A stretch of 64,000 bases of DNA, taken from positions 620,001-684,000 of the forward strand of contig NZ_CP082269.1 of the NCBI RefSeq assembly GCF_019880405.1, read 5' to 3'. Both the position numbers and the translations under genes were made by a program. Below are positions 10,037 through 18,156 of this stretch, one piece after another. The notes under the pieces are model-generated. The model worked only from the letters and a program-made list of their open reading frames with translations, was not told the origin of the DNA and did no database searches. How positions within the stretch are numbered: position 1 is the first letter of the stretch; the number at the start of each line of letters is the position of its first letter. The DNA comes from Enterobacter sp. C2. Its GTDB lineage: Bacteria; Pseudomonadota; Gammaproteobacteria; Enterobacterales; Enterobacteriaceae.

Positions 10037-11848
10037 ATGGAAACATCAAATGTATTGTCGTCCCGACAGCATATGGTTGAGCTGGTAACGGACATGCTGA
10101 GCGCGCTGGATAAACAGTTTCCCGAGGGGCAGTCACGCTTCGCATTAGGCAGCACCTGCGCCCACTACAGCGTTGAGATCGCCAACATGGAAGGGTTGTC
10201 GCGCGCGCTGTGGGGCCTGTTTCCGCTGCTGGCGGGCGGAGAGGAGACGCCGCTCAGCGATAAATACATCGCTGCCATCAAGCAGGGGACCGACCCGCAC
10301 AGCCCAGGCTACTGGGGCGAGACCGGGCCTTACGACCAGCGGCTAGTAGAGATGGCGGCCTATGGCTTAGGCCTGGCGCTGATGCAGGATCGCCTGCTGG
10401 CCTGCTTTACCCCGCGCGAGCAGGCGAACCTCCACGCCTGGCTCAACCAAATTACCGACGCTGAAATGCCCGACAGCAACTGGAACTACTTTGCCATCAT
10501 GGTGCAGCTTGGCTTTAAACGCGCCGGTCTACCCTGGGATCGTGATGCGGTAGAGCGGCGCTTTACGATGATGGAGGCTTACTATCTTGGCGACGGCTGG
10601 TACTCCGACGGTCCGGGACGGCCCAGGGATTACTACATCTCAATGGCGTTTCACTTTTACGGGCTAATTTACGCCACGCTCAACGCCGAGGACGATCCGC
10701 ATCGTGCTGCTATCCTGCGGGAGAGGGCGCAGCGGTTCGCCCAGGACTTTATCTACATGTCGGCGGCAGAGGGAGAGTCGGTGCCCTTTGGCCGCAGCCT
10801 GACCTACCGCTTTGCGATGGTGGCCTTCTGGAGCGCGGTGGCCTTTGCCGAACTGGACGTATTTACGCCGGGGATAGTGAAAGGGATTGTTCTTCGCCAC
10901 CTGCGCTGGTGGCTGGCGCAACCTATCTTTGACCGGGACGGCATTCTGACCCTCGGCTTTGCCTACCCGAACCTCGCGATGTGCGAAGACTATAACTCTC
11001 CCGGCTCGCCCTACTGGGCGCTGAAGGTGTTCCTGATCCTCGCTCTCCCCGAAGCGCATCCGTTCTGGCAGGCGCAAGAGCAGCCTTTACCGACGCTGGC
11101 GGCGCGGCGGGCGCTACCTCATGCCGGGCAGATCCTGATGCACAGCGAAGCCTCGCGACACGTCTGCATGCTCGCCTCTGGCCAGCTTGAACTGAACAAC
11201 TACGTCAATACCGAGGCGAAATACACCAAGTTTGCCTACTCCAGCCGCTTCGGTTTCACCATCGAGCGCGGTCGCTACGGGATCAAGCACGCCGCCTGCG
11301 ACAGCATGCTGCTGCTGGCGGAGGGGGATGAGTACTACCGGGGCCGCCGCGGCTGCGACGAGACCCGCGTTCACGATGATTACATCTTCTCGCGCTGGTC
11401 ACCGTGGCACGACGTGCAGGTTGCTACCTGGCTGATCCCCTGCGGCGACGGCCATCTGCGCCTGCACCGCATCGATACCGCGCGTCATCTGAACAGCGTC
11501 GAGGGTGGTTTCGCGGTGATGAAAGCCCCGCACCAGAGCCAGGCGTCGGGCTGCGTGGTGCACGCCGTGAATGGCAGCAGCGCTATCTACGATCTCTCGT
11601 TCGGCCTTGCGCGCCACGGCGACTGCGTCATTACGCCGCCCAACAGCAGCGTGATGTTTGCCGAGTGTGCGGCGATCCCGGTCTTGACCGCCACCCTGAC
11701 GCCGGGGCGTCACTGGCTCTGCTGCGCGGCTATCGCGGGCGATCCAGCATACAGCGATATGACCTCTCTCCCCGAGGTGCTTCTGGATAACGAAACGCTG
11801 ACGGTGCGCTATGTTGGCCACCCAACGGCGTTAGTCATTACGTTATAA
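10037..11848 (+). CDS. DUF2264 family protein (heparinase-like)
   Basis: 603-residue protein of the DUF2264 family, largely alpha-helical at the N-terminus (SNWNYFAIMVQLGFKRAG, YLGDGWYSDGPGRPRDYYISMAFHFYG) with a beta-rich C-terminal half. This resembles the alpha/alpha-toroid plus beta-sandwich plan of heparinase II/III-like lyases. No signal peptide, so cytoplasmic. As first gene before a LacY-like importer and a GH88 hydrolase it probably handles an unsaturated or uronic-acid-containing oligosaccharide; the reaction is unknown. The next gene begins 37 bp after its stop. Confidence 0.8.
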   Translation: METSNVLSSRQHMVELVTDMLSALDKQFPEGQSRFALGSTCAHYSVEIANMEGLSRALWGLFPLLAGGEETPLSDKYIAAIKQGTDPHSPGYWGETGPYDQRLVEMAAYGLGLALMQDRLLACFTPREQANLHAWLNQITDAEMPDSNWNYFAIMVQLGFKRAGLPWDRDAVERRFTMMEAYYLGDGWYSDGPGRPRDYYISMAFHFYGLIYATLNAEDDPHRAAILRERAQRFAQDFIYMSAAEGESVPFGRSLTYRFAMVAFWSAVAFAELDVFTPGIVKGIVLRHLRWWLAQPIFDRDGILTLGFAYPNLAMCEDYNSPGSPYWALKVFLILALPEAHPFWQAQEQPLPTLAARRALPHAGQILMHSEASRHVCMLASGQLELNNYVNTEAKYTKFAYSSRFGFTIERGRYGIKHAACDSMLLLAEGDEYYRGRRGCDETRVHDDYIFSRWSPWHDVQVATWLIPCGDGHLRLHRIDTARHLNSVEGGFAVMKAPHQSQASGCVVHAVNGSSAIYDLSFGLARHGDCVITPPNSSVMFAECAAIPVLTATLTPGRHWLCCAAIAGDPAYSDMTSLPEVLLDNETLTVRYVGHPTALVITL

Positions 11849-11885
11849 AAAACTCTGACCCCTACATGCTTTCGTCGAGGATAGT

Positions 11886-13139
11886 ATGGATAAAATAATT
11901 AAAACCAACCGGACTGAATATTACAAAATCAGCTCCTTTATCTTTCTCTACTTCTTTACCTGGTCGGCCAGCATTGGGCTGCTGGCCATCTGGCTCGGGC
12001 AAAAAGCGAACTTAAGCGGGACGGTGATCGGCACGGTGTTTGCCGTCAACGGCATCTTCTCGGTGATCCTGAAACCGATCTACGGCTACATCCTGGATAA
12101 GATCGGCATGAGCAAATATCTGCTCTACTTCGTGGTTGCCGTGTCAGCCCTGATGGCACCGTTCTTTATCTACGTCTACCAGCCGCTGCTGCTCTCCAAT
12201 ACGCTGCTGGGGATCGTCGTCGGCGCAATCTATTTAAGCTTTGCCTGGTACGCGGGCGTGGCGGCCTGCGAATCCTATACCGATCGCTACAGCCGCCTGA
12301 ACGGCATGGAGTTTGGCCAGATCCGCATGTGGGGATCGCTGGGCTGGGCGGTGGCTTCCTCCTTCTCTGGTCTGCTGTTTAACCTCTCTCCGGCCTATAA
12401 CTTCATCATGGGCAGTGTGGCCTCCCTCGTGATGCTGGTGGTGCTGTTTAGCCTGAAGGTGGATACGCGAACCGAGCGTGCGGGTGAGGTGCTGGCGAAA
12501 GAGAAGATCGTTCCCGCCGACGTCTACGCGCTGCTGAAAAACCGCAAGTTCTGGGCCTTCTGCCTCTATGTGGCGGGCGTGGCGTGGATGATGTTTATCG
12601 CCGAGCAGCAGTTCTCCCGCTACTTCGTTACCTTCTTTGACGATGTGCATCAGGGCAACGCCGTGTTTGGCTACCTGGGCACCGTGCAGTCGGGGATGGA
12701 GTTTGTGATGTACATGATCATCCCGATGTTTGTGAACTACGTCGGGGCCAAGCGCGGGCTACTGATCGTCGGGCTGGTGGTGGGCGCGCGGCTGATCATC
12801 TCCGGGCTATGTGATTCCCATCTCTTAATCTCCGTGCTCAAGCCGCTCTACGGTCTGGAGATCTGCCTCCTGCTGGTGTCGGTCTTTAAATACATCGCTG
12901 AGCATTTCGATAAGCGCGTGAACGCCACCATGTACCTGCTGGGGTACCAGGCGATGCTCTACGTCGGCAACGTCGTGGTCTCCTCCCCGGCAGGGATCCT
13001 CTACGACAAAATCGGCTTTGAGCAGACCTATATCCTCATGGGCGCGATAGCCCTGACCTTTACCCTTATCTCTGCCTTTACCCTGTCGGCCTGTCAGAGC
13101 AAGCGGCGCGGTGCGCCTGCGGTCAACGTCGCCGGGTAG
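11886..13139 (+). CDS. LacY-family oligosaccharide:H+ symporter
   Basis: 417-residue 12-TM MFS carrier of the LacY/RafB/CscB subfamily. The segment ACESYTDRYSRLNGMEFGQIRMWGSLGWA aligns with the LacY region holding sugar-binding E126 and R144, and both are kept. In helix X, LacY LHMFE aligns with LYGLE: Glu325 is conserved but His322 is Tyr. It probably imports an oligosaccharide carrying an unsaturated uronic acid, judging from the downstream GH88. RBS AGGATA precedes ATG 11886. Confidence 0.85.
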   Translation: MDKIIKTNRTEYYKISSFIFLYFFTWSASIGLLAIWLGQKANLSGTVIGTVFAVNGIFSVILKPIYGYILDKIGMSKYLLYFVVAVSALMAPFFIYVYQPLLLSNTLLGIVVGAIYLSFAWYAGVAACESYTDRYSRLNGMEFGQIRMWGSLGWAVASSFSGLLFNLSPAYNFIMGSVASLVMLVVLFSLKVDTRTERAGEVLAKEKIVPADVYALLKNRKFWAFCLYVAGVAWMMFIAEQQFSRYFVTFFDDVHQGNAVFGYLGTVQSGMEFVMYMIIPMFVNYVGAKRGLLIVGLVVGARLIISGLCDSHLLISVLKPLYGLEICLLLVSVFKYIAEHFDKRVNATMYLLGYQAMLYVGNVVVSSPAGILYDKIGFEQTYILMGAIALTFTLISAFTLSACQSKRRGAPAVNVAG

Positions 13140-13170
13140 ATCATTTATTCACAAGAAGAAGGACCGGAAT

Positions 13171-14358
13171 ATGTTAAATCGTATCGTTGAGGAGCGTCTG
13201 GGAGAGGTTCCCGTGCCGGTGGATGAGCACGCCTTTCAGGATGAGCTGATTACCGCCCGCCGTCAGACTCTTGAACTGATAAGCCGTCATTTAACGGAGT
13301 TCGGTGAAAAGTTTCCAGCCGAAACCTGCGTCAAAGGCTACTACCCGCTCACCGATAACGTGGAGTGGACCACCAGCTTCTGGACCGGCCAGCTGTGGCT
13401 GGCGTGGGAGCTGAGCGGCGAAGCGTCCTATCGCGCGCTGGCGGAGAAGCACGTGCGCTCCTTTGGGCTGCGCATTGCCGGACGGCAGGATACCAACACC
13501 CACGATCTCGGTTTTCTCTATACGCTCTCCTGCGTGGCGGCCTGGCGCTTGACCGGCAACCGCGACGCGCGCGGCTTTGCGCTTCAGGCCGCCGATGCGC
13601 TGCTGGAACGGTTCCATCAAAAGGCGCAGATCATCCAGGCATGGGGCGATCTTAGCGATCCGCAGCAGGCAGGAAGGATGATCATCGACTGCAACATGAA
13701 CCTGCCGCTGCTCTACTGGGCCAGTGAGCAGACCGGCGATCCGCGCTTTGCCGAGGCGGCGCAGGCCCACGTTCAGCAGGCAGCGGCATATTTGATCCGC
13801 GACGATGCGTCGACCTTTCACACCTATTACATGGACGTGCAGACCGGTGCGCCGCGCTACGGCAATACCCAGCAGGGCTATGCCGATGATTCGTGCTGGT
13901 CGCGGGGGCAGGCGTGGGGGATCTACGGCTTTCTGCTGAGCTATCTCTACACCGGTGATAAAACGATGGTTGCGCTGTCAAAAAGGCTGGCGAATTACTT
14001 CCTCAACCGCCTGCCGGAAGATGGCGTCTGCCACTGGGATCTGGCCTTAGTGGGCAGCGATGCGCTGCGGGACTCCTCGTCCGCCGCCATTGCCGTCTGC
14101 GGCCTGCTGGAGCTGGTGAAGCAGCTGCCGGTGAGCGATCCCGATCGCGCCCGCTATCAGCAGTGGGCGATGCACATCATGTCGTCGCTAAATAAGCACT
14201 ATCTGATGGGGATTAACGAACCTGGCAACGGGCTACTGAAGCACTCAGTGTACCATCTCGCCAGTAATAAAGGCGTGGATGAGTGTGCTAGCTGGGGGGA
14301 TTACTTCTACGTCGAGGCGCTGATGCGGTTTAGCCAGAGCTGGAAGCTCTACTGGTAA
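13171..14358 (+). CDS. Unsaturated glucuronyl hydrolase (GH88)
   Basis: 395-residue GH88-type enzyme. Family members hydrate the C4-C5 double bond of the non-reducing-end uronic acid left by polysaccharide lyases, releasing the keto-uronate. Candidate catalytic residues are D112 in NTHDLGF and D173 in IIDCNMNLPLL, with the family hallmark GYADDSCWSRGQAWG at ~236-250. ATG 13171 follows AGAAGGA; a start at 13111 would overlap the transporter gene. No signal peptide, so substrate must be imported, consistent with the preceding symporter. No lyase is encoded nearby. Confidence 0.87.
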   Translation: MLNRIVEERLGEVPVPVDEHAFQDELITARRQTLELISRHLTEFGEKFPAETCVKGYYPLTDNVEWTTSFWTGQLWLAWELSGEASYRALAEKHVRSFGLRIAGRQDTNTHDLGFLYTLSCVAAWRLTGNRDARGFALQAADALLERFHQKAQIIQAWGDLSDPQQAGRMIIDCNMNLPLLYWASEQTGDPRFAEAAQAHVQQAAAYLIRDDASTFHTYYMDVQTGAPRYGNTQQGYADDSCWSRGQAWGIYGFLLSYLYTGDKTMVALSKRLANYFLNRLPEDGVCHWDLALVGSDALRDSSSAAIAVCGLLELVKQLPVSDPDRARYQQWAMHIMSSLNKHYLMGINEPGNGLLKHSVYHLASNKGVDECASWGDYFYVEALMRFSQSWKLYW

Positions 14359-14376
14359 CGGGTACGGGGGGTAAAC

Positions 14377-14407
14377 GCCCGGTGGCGCTGTGCTTACCGG
14401 GCCTACG
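14377..14407. repeat. REP-type palindrome
   Basis: GCCCGGTGGCGC...GCTTACCGGGCCTACG, the reverse complement of the copy at 8995 with minor differences. It follows the GH88 gene. Confidence 0.8.
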
Positions 14408-14418
14408 TCGTATAACAT

Positions 14419-14436
14419 GCGGGGGCCTGCCCCCGC
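14419..14436. terminator. Bidirectional hairpin between GH88 gene and ygiN
   Basis: GCGGGGG / CCCCCGC 7-bp stem with a four-base loop between convergent genes. It lacks a strong T run on either strand, so it may act together with the adjacent REP. It marks the right edge of the 9.3-kb insertion relative to E. coli. Confidence 0.6.
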
Positions 14437-14440
14437 CTGA

Positions 14441-14761
14441 TTAAACCCCTTGCTCCAGAATTCGGATATGGGTTTCTAACACGTCGCTTTTAACCGCCTC
14501 GCCCCACGCTTTCATGTGCGGGGTTTGCAGGTGCGCTTCAAGATGAGCAACGGTCTCCCACTGCTCCACCATCACGATAGAGTCCGGATTGGTGGCCTGA
14601 AAGCTCACGTTAGCGGCGGTATCTACCATTGGCGCATAGCCGTGGCAGCCCGCTTCCTCTAATACGGTGGGGATAATTTTCGCAAACTCGTCCAGCACGG
14701 CCTGGCGATGATGCTGGCCCGGACGGGTGCGAATCTCTGCAATCACTGTCAACATGGTCAA
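14441..14761 (-). CDS. ygiN: Quinol monooxygenase YgiN
   Basis: 106-residue ABM-domain protein (MLTVIAEIRTRPGQHHR, then MVEQWETVAHLEAHLQTPHM). E. coli YgiN oxidises menadiol and is thought to form a quinone redox cycle with MdaB. It lies 24 bp downstream of mdaB on the same strand, so the two form an operon. Start MTMLTVIAE is one of two closely spaced Met codons. Confidence 0.94.
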   Translation of the reverse strand: MTMLTVIAEIRTRPGQHHRQAVLDEFAKIIPTVLEEAGCHGYAPMVDTAANVSFQATNPDSIVMVEQWETVAHLEAHLQTPHMKAWGEAVKSDVLETHIRILEQGV

Positions 14762-14785
14762 CTCCTTCTTTGTACCGTCAAACAG

Positions 14786-15367
14786 TTAAGCAAAAATTTC
14801 CGCAAGATGCTTGCGATATTCTGCGGTATAGCGAGGCACGTCCGGCATTTTAATCACATCGTTAGCGATAAAGGTCGGCAGCGCGTCCATCCCAAGGAAC
14901 TGATTTGCCTTGTGGAATGGCAGATAAACGCCATCAACGCCGACGCCATGGAAGAACTGCTCTTTATCGGTGAAGGCCTGTAGCGGTGCGTTCCAGGTCA
15001 GCGACAGCATGTAAGTTTTACCCTGAATCAGGCCGCCAGAGCCATATTTTTTCGCATCGTCGGAGCGGGTACGACCATCGCTGGCGTACAGGGAGCCATG
15101 ACCTTCGGTAAAGACGTCATCAATGTATTTTTTTACCGTCCACGGTGCACCCATCCACCAGCCCGGCATCTGCCAGATCACGGTGTCGGCCCACAGGAAG
15201 TTCTGCACTTCCTCTTTCACATCGTAGTCGCCGTCAGTGCGGACCACTTTCACGTCGTGACCGCTGTCGCGCAGGAAACTGGCGGCCACGTCGGTCATGG
15301 TGTCATTCAGCTGGCCGTTAGAGTGGCCGAATTTTTTAGCGCCGTTGATAATTAAGATGTTGCTCAT
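14786..15367 (-). CDS. mdaB: NADPH:quinone reductase MdaB
   Basis: 193-residue flavodoxin-fold FAD enzyme that reduces quinones by two electrons with NADPH. The N-terminus SNILIINGAKKFGHSNGQLN is the FAD/phosphate loop, and WQMPGWWMGAPWTVKKYID is the conserved active-site stretch. Same length as E. coli MdaB. Upstream of ygiN in one unit; ygiZ, present between mdaB and qseC in E. coli, is absent here. Confidence 0.95.
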   Translation of the reverse strand: MSNILIINGAKKFGHSNGQLNDTMTDVAASFLRDSGHDVKVVRTDGDYDVKEEVQNFLWADTVIWQMPGWWMGAPWTVKKYIDDVFTEGHGSLYASDGRTRSDDAKKYGSGGLIQGKTYMLSLTWNAPLQAFTDKEQFFHGVGVDGVYLPFHKANQFLGMDALPTFIANDVIKMPDVPRYTAEYRKHLAEIFA

Positions 15368-15474
15368 TATTTGTCCCGTTAGAAAACGAATTTGCCGACT
15401 ATTCTAACGGTCACGACCCTATTGAAAAATGAGCAAAATGTGCAAAGACTTTTGCACTTACAGCAATAATCCAG

Positions 15475-16824
15475 CTACCAGCTAACCTGGATCATAGCGC
15501 CACCGTCCGCCGCATTGTCTAGCTTCACCGTCATATTGTGCAGCGTGGCAATACGTTTCACAATCGACAGCCCCAGGCCGCTGCCCGTCTCCTCCTGTCC
15601 CGGCGGACGGTAAAAGCGCTCACCGAGACGCGGCAGCGCCTGAGGCGGAATACCTGGCCCGTTATCGCGTACGGTAAAACAGCGCTGCTCCAGGGTGACG
15701 TCAATCCGGCTGCCACGCGGGCTGTAACGCACCGCGTTGTCCAGCAGGTTACGCACCAGCAGGCCGAGCAGCAGCGGTTGGCCGGGGCGCGTCACCTCTG
15801 GCGCGTGGATACCAAGGTAGATGGCAATGCCTGCCCGGTGCGCCGAGGCATCAATATCCATTACCGCCGATTGTAGAAGATCCGCCAGGGGGATCTGCTC
15901 GACATCGTCCAGATTATCGAGTGAGTCGAGGCGCGAGAGGGTAAGAAGCTGATCCACCAGCCGTGTCGCGCGATCAATGCCGGAGTGCAACTGGCTCAGC
16001 GCACGCTGCTGACCCTCGGCATCGTCCCACGAGAGCTGTGCCACTTCAGCCTGGACCTTCAGCGCGGCAAGGGGGGTGCGCAGCTCATGAGCTGCGTCTG
16101 AGGTAAAGCGCCGCTCGCGGGCCATCATCTGCTGGGTACGGGCAAACAGGCTATTTAACGCGTCCAGCAGAGGCCGCACCTCCGGTGGAATCGCCTCAGT
16201 GGGAAGCATGTCGGTGGTATCTGGCGCACGATGATGCAGCGTCCGCGCCAGTTTTTTCAGTGGACGCAGCTCACGGCTGAGCAACACCACCAGGCACAGC
16301 AGCATCAGCGGCAGCGCCACTAGCCACGGGGTAAGCTGGGAGGTCACGATCTCCATGGCCATCTCTTCGCGATACTCCCACTCCTGGCCCACCACAATGC
16401 GGTATCTCCCGTCAGGGGCAGTGAGCCAGAGAAGACGCCAGGCATCGTTATCATCTTTGAGCTGCCCGTTACTGAAGCCGTCCCGACGATAGTGATAGGG
16501 TATATCCCGACCGTTTTCGCCATCGTGCAGAAGCAGTTTGCCGTCGCGGGAGTAGATAGCAAAAGCCAGCGCGTCATCATCGAGATGACCATGTCTGACC
16601 TTGTCCGGCGTGGAGACCTGGTGCAGCGGAGCAGGGACCTCGTTGAGATCCATCGCCAGCAGGCGTTTGGCAAAAAGCATCTGCTGGGTATCGAAGAGCT
16701 TATCCAGCTTGTGGGTGGTCTGCTGCCACGCGGCCACGCTTGCAACCAGCCAGGCGGCTAACGCCAGCAGGCAAAAAAGCAGGGTGAGCCGAACCCGCAG
16801 GCTCAAACGTTGCGTCAGTTTCAT
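15475..16824 (-). CDS. qseC: Sensor histidine kinase QseC
   Basis: 449-residue membrane kinase: TM1 ~12-32, periplasmic sensor ~35-162, TM2 ~164-184, HAMP, then a DHp domain with phospho-acceptor His246 ([13 protein letters not shown]) and a catalytic domain with N box ([13 protein letters not shown]) and DNGPGIP / GSGLGLSIV. In E. coli it responds to autoinducer-3 and adrenergic signals and phosphorylates QseB. Its start overlaps the qseB stop by four bases. Confidence 0.95.
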   Translation of the reverse strand: MKLTQRLSLRVRLTLLFCLLALAAWLVASVAAWQQTTHKLDKLFDTQQMLFAKRLLAMDLNEVPAPLHQVSTPDKVRHGHLDDDALAFAIYSRDGKLLLHDGENGRDIPYHYRRDGFSNGQLKDDNDAWRLLWLTAPDGRYRIVVGQEWEYREEMAMEIVTSQLTPWLVALPLMLLCLVVLLSRELRPLKKLARTLHHRAPDTTDMLPTEAIPPEVRPLLDALNSLFARTQQMMARERRFTSDAAHELRTPLAALKVQAEVAQLSWDDAEGQQRALSQLHSGIDRATRLVDQLLTLSRLDSLDNLDDVEQIPLADLLQSAVMDIDASAHRAGIAIYLGIHAPEVTRPGQPLLLGLLVRNLLDNAVRYSPRGSRIDVTLEQRCFTVRDNGPGIPPQALPRLGERFYRPPGQEETGSGLGLSIVKRIATLHNMTVKLDNAADGGAMIQVSW

Positions 16825-17480
16825 TCGCCGTCCAGGGTGTAACCAATGCCGTGCACGGTGCGGATAAACTCCGCGCCCAGCTTGCGGCGCAGATGATGGA
16901 TATGTACCTCAACGGCGTTGCTCGACACCTCGTCATCCCAGCTGTAGAGCTTCTCCTCTATCGCTTTGCGCGGCAGCACGCGCCCAGCATTGCGCATCAG
17001 CAGCTCCAGCAGGGCAAACTCTTTTGGCTTCAGGATCAGCGTTTCGCCAGCGACGAGGACCGTCAGACGAGTGGGATCGAGCGTGACGTTGCCGTGGCGT
17101 AGCTCGCTGTGGATCTGGCCATGGCTCCGGCGGATTAGCGCTTCAAGTCGCGCTGCCACTTCAATCAAAGCGAAGGGTTTACACAGATAGTCGTCCGCCC
17201 CAAGGCGTAATCCCTCAATGCGCTGGTTGAGGGCGTCGCGTGCGGTCAGGATCAGCACTGGCTCGCTGCGACCAGCCTGACGCCAGTCGCGCAGGATCGC
17301 CAGCCCGTCGACCTCGGGCAGGGTCAGATCGAGGATCACCGCATCGTAAGGCGCGCGATAGAGCGCCTCTCTCCCTATGCCGCCTGCGGTAAACCAGTCA
17401 ACGGTAAAGCCCATTTTACCCAGTCCGGCTTTGATGCCATCGCCTATCAGCTTGTCATCTTCCACCAGTAAAATTCGCAT
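16821..17480 (-). CDS. qseB: Response regulator QseB
   Basis: 219-residue OmpR-type regulator: receiver with D51 ([12 protein letters not shown]) and conserved K in YLCKPFAL, then a winged-helix domain ([23 protein letters not shown]). Partner of QseC; both are transcribed leftward, divergent from ygiW. A PmrA/QseB-like repeat lies in the intergenic region at 17565-17581. Confidence 0.95.
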   Translation of the reverse strand: MRILLVEDDKLIGDGIKAGLGKMGFTVDWFTAGGIGREALYRAPYDAVILDLTLPEVDGLAILRDWRQAGRSEPVLILTARDALNQRIEGLRLGADDYLCKPFALIEVAARLEALIRRSHGQIHSELRHGNVTLDPTRLTVLVAGETLILKPKEFALLELLMRNAGRVLPRKAIEEKLYSWDDEVSSNAVEVHIHHLRRKLGAEFIRTVHGIGYTLDGE

Positions 17481-17564
17481 CTGCCTCTCCTTGCCGTAGC
17501 CTGCTTTTAGGCAGTAAACCTCCTGTAACCCACGGCTGTACAGTAAAAAAATTTAAATTTTCCG

Positions 17565-17581
17565 CTTAAGAACTCGTTAAG
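17565..17581. promoter_or_regulatory. PmrA/QseB-type direct-repeat box
   Basis: CTTAAG-AACTC-GTTAAG: two near-identical hexamers with 11-bp periodicity, the layout of PmrA-class response-regulator boxes. It lies between qseB and ygiW, about 50 bp before the ygiW start, so it could serve both. QseB autoregulation and PmrA cross-control of qseBC are known in E. coli. Confidence 0.55.
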
Positions 17582-17630
17582 ATCTACCCTGTTTAATGGA
17601 GCATGACTTGAGACAAAAAGGAGATACACG

Positions 17631-18038
17631 ATGAAAAAATTTGCTGCTATTGCCGCCATCGCCATGATGGCCTCAGCCCCCGTTTTCGCCGCCGAGGGTG
17701 GCTTCAGCGGGCCATCGGCCACGCCAACCCAGACGCAAAACCAGACCCAGCCGGGCGGATTTGTGGATAACAGCGTCAGCCCGACCACCGCGGCGAAGGC
17801 GAAAGATCTGAAAGATGACAGCTGGGTGAAACTGCGGGGCAACATTACCGAGCGCCTCTCTGACGATCGCTATGTCTTCCGCGATGCCAGCGGTACGGTC
17901 AATGTGGAAATCGATCAAAAACGCTGGAACGGCCAGAACGTGACTCCGCAGGATCAGGTTGAAATTCAGGGTAAAGTTGACAAAGACTGGAACGAGTTTG
18001 AGATTGAAGTGAAGCAGATCACCAAGCTCGCTAAGTAA
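17631..18038 (+). CDS. ygiW: Periplasmic OB-fold protein YgiW (VisP)
   Basis: 135 residues with a signal peptide cut after VFAA, a low-complexity linker rich in T, Q and P, then a BOF/OB-fold domain (WVKLRGNITERLSDDRYVFRDASGTVNVEID). In Salmonella the homologue VisP takes part in envelope stress and virulence; E. coli YgiW is stress-induced. Strong RBS AAGGAG. Divergent from qseBC, likely under the box at 17565. Confidence 0.93.
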   Translation: MKKFAAIAAIAMMASAPVFAAEGGFSGPSATPTQTQNQTQPGGFVDNSVSPTTAAKAKDLKDDSWVKLRGNITERLSDDRYVFRDASGTVNVEIDQKRWNGQNVTPQDQVEIQGKVDKDWNEFEIEVKQITKLAK

Positions 18039-18046
18039 ATCGCTGA

Positions 18047-18069
18047 AGGGCCGGTTATCCGGCCTTTTT
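18047..18069 (+). terminator. Terminator of ygiW
   Basis: GGCCGG / CCGGCC stem with a TTAT loop followed by TTTTTC, directly after the ygiW stop. Confidence 0.88.
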
Positions 18070-18156
18070 CTTGTGACTCAGGAGGGCAGATAAGGTAAAA
18101 TCTGCGGCAATATTGCCCCTGAATAATTGGGTGCAAACGCTGAGGAATCACACGTA

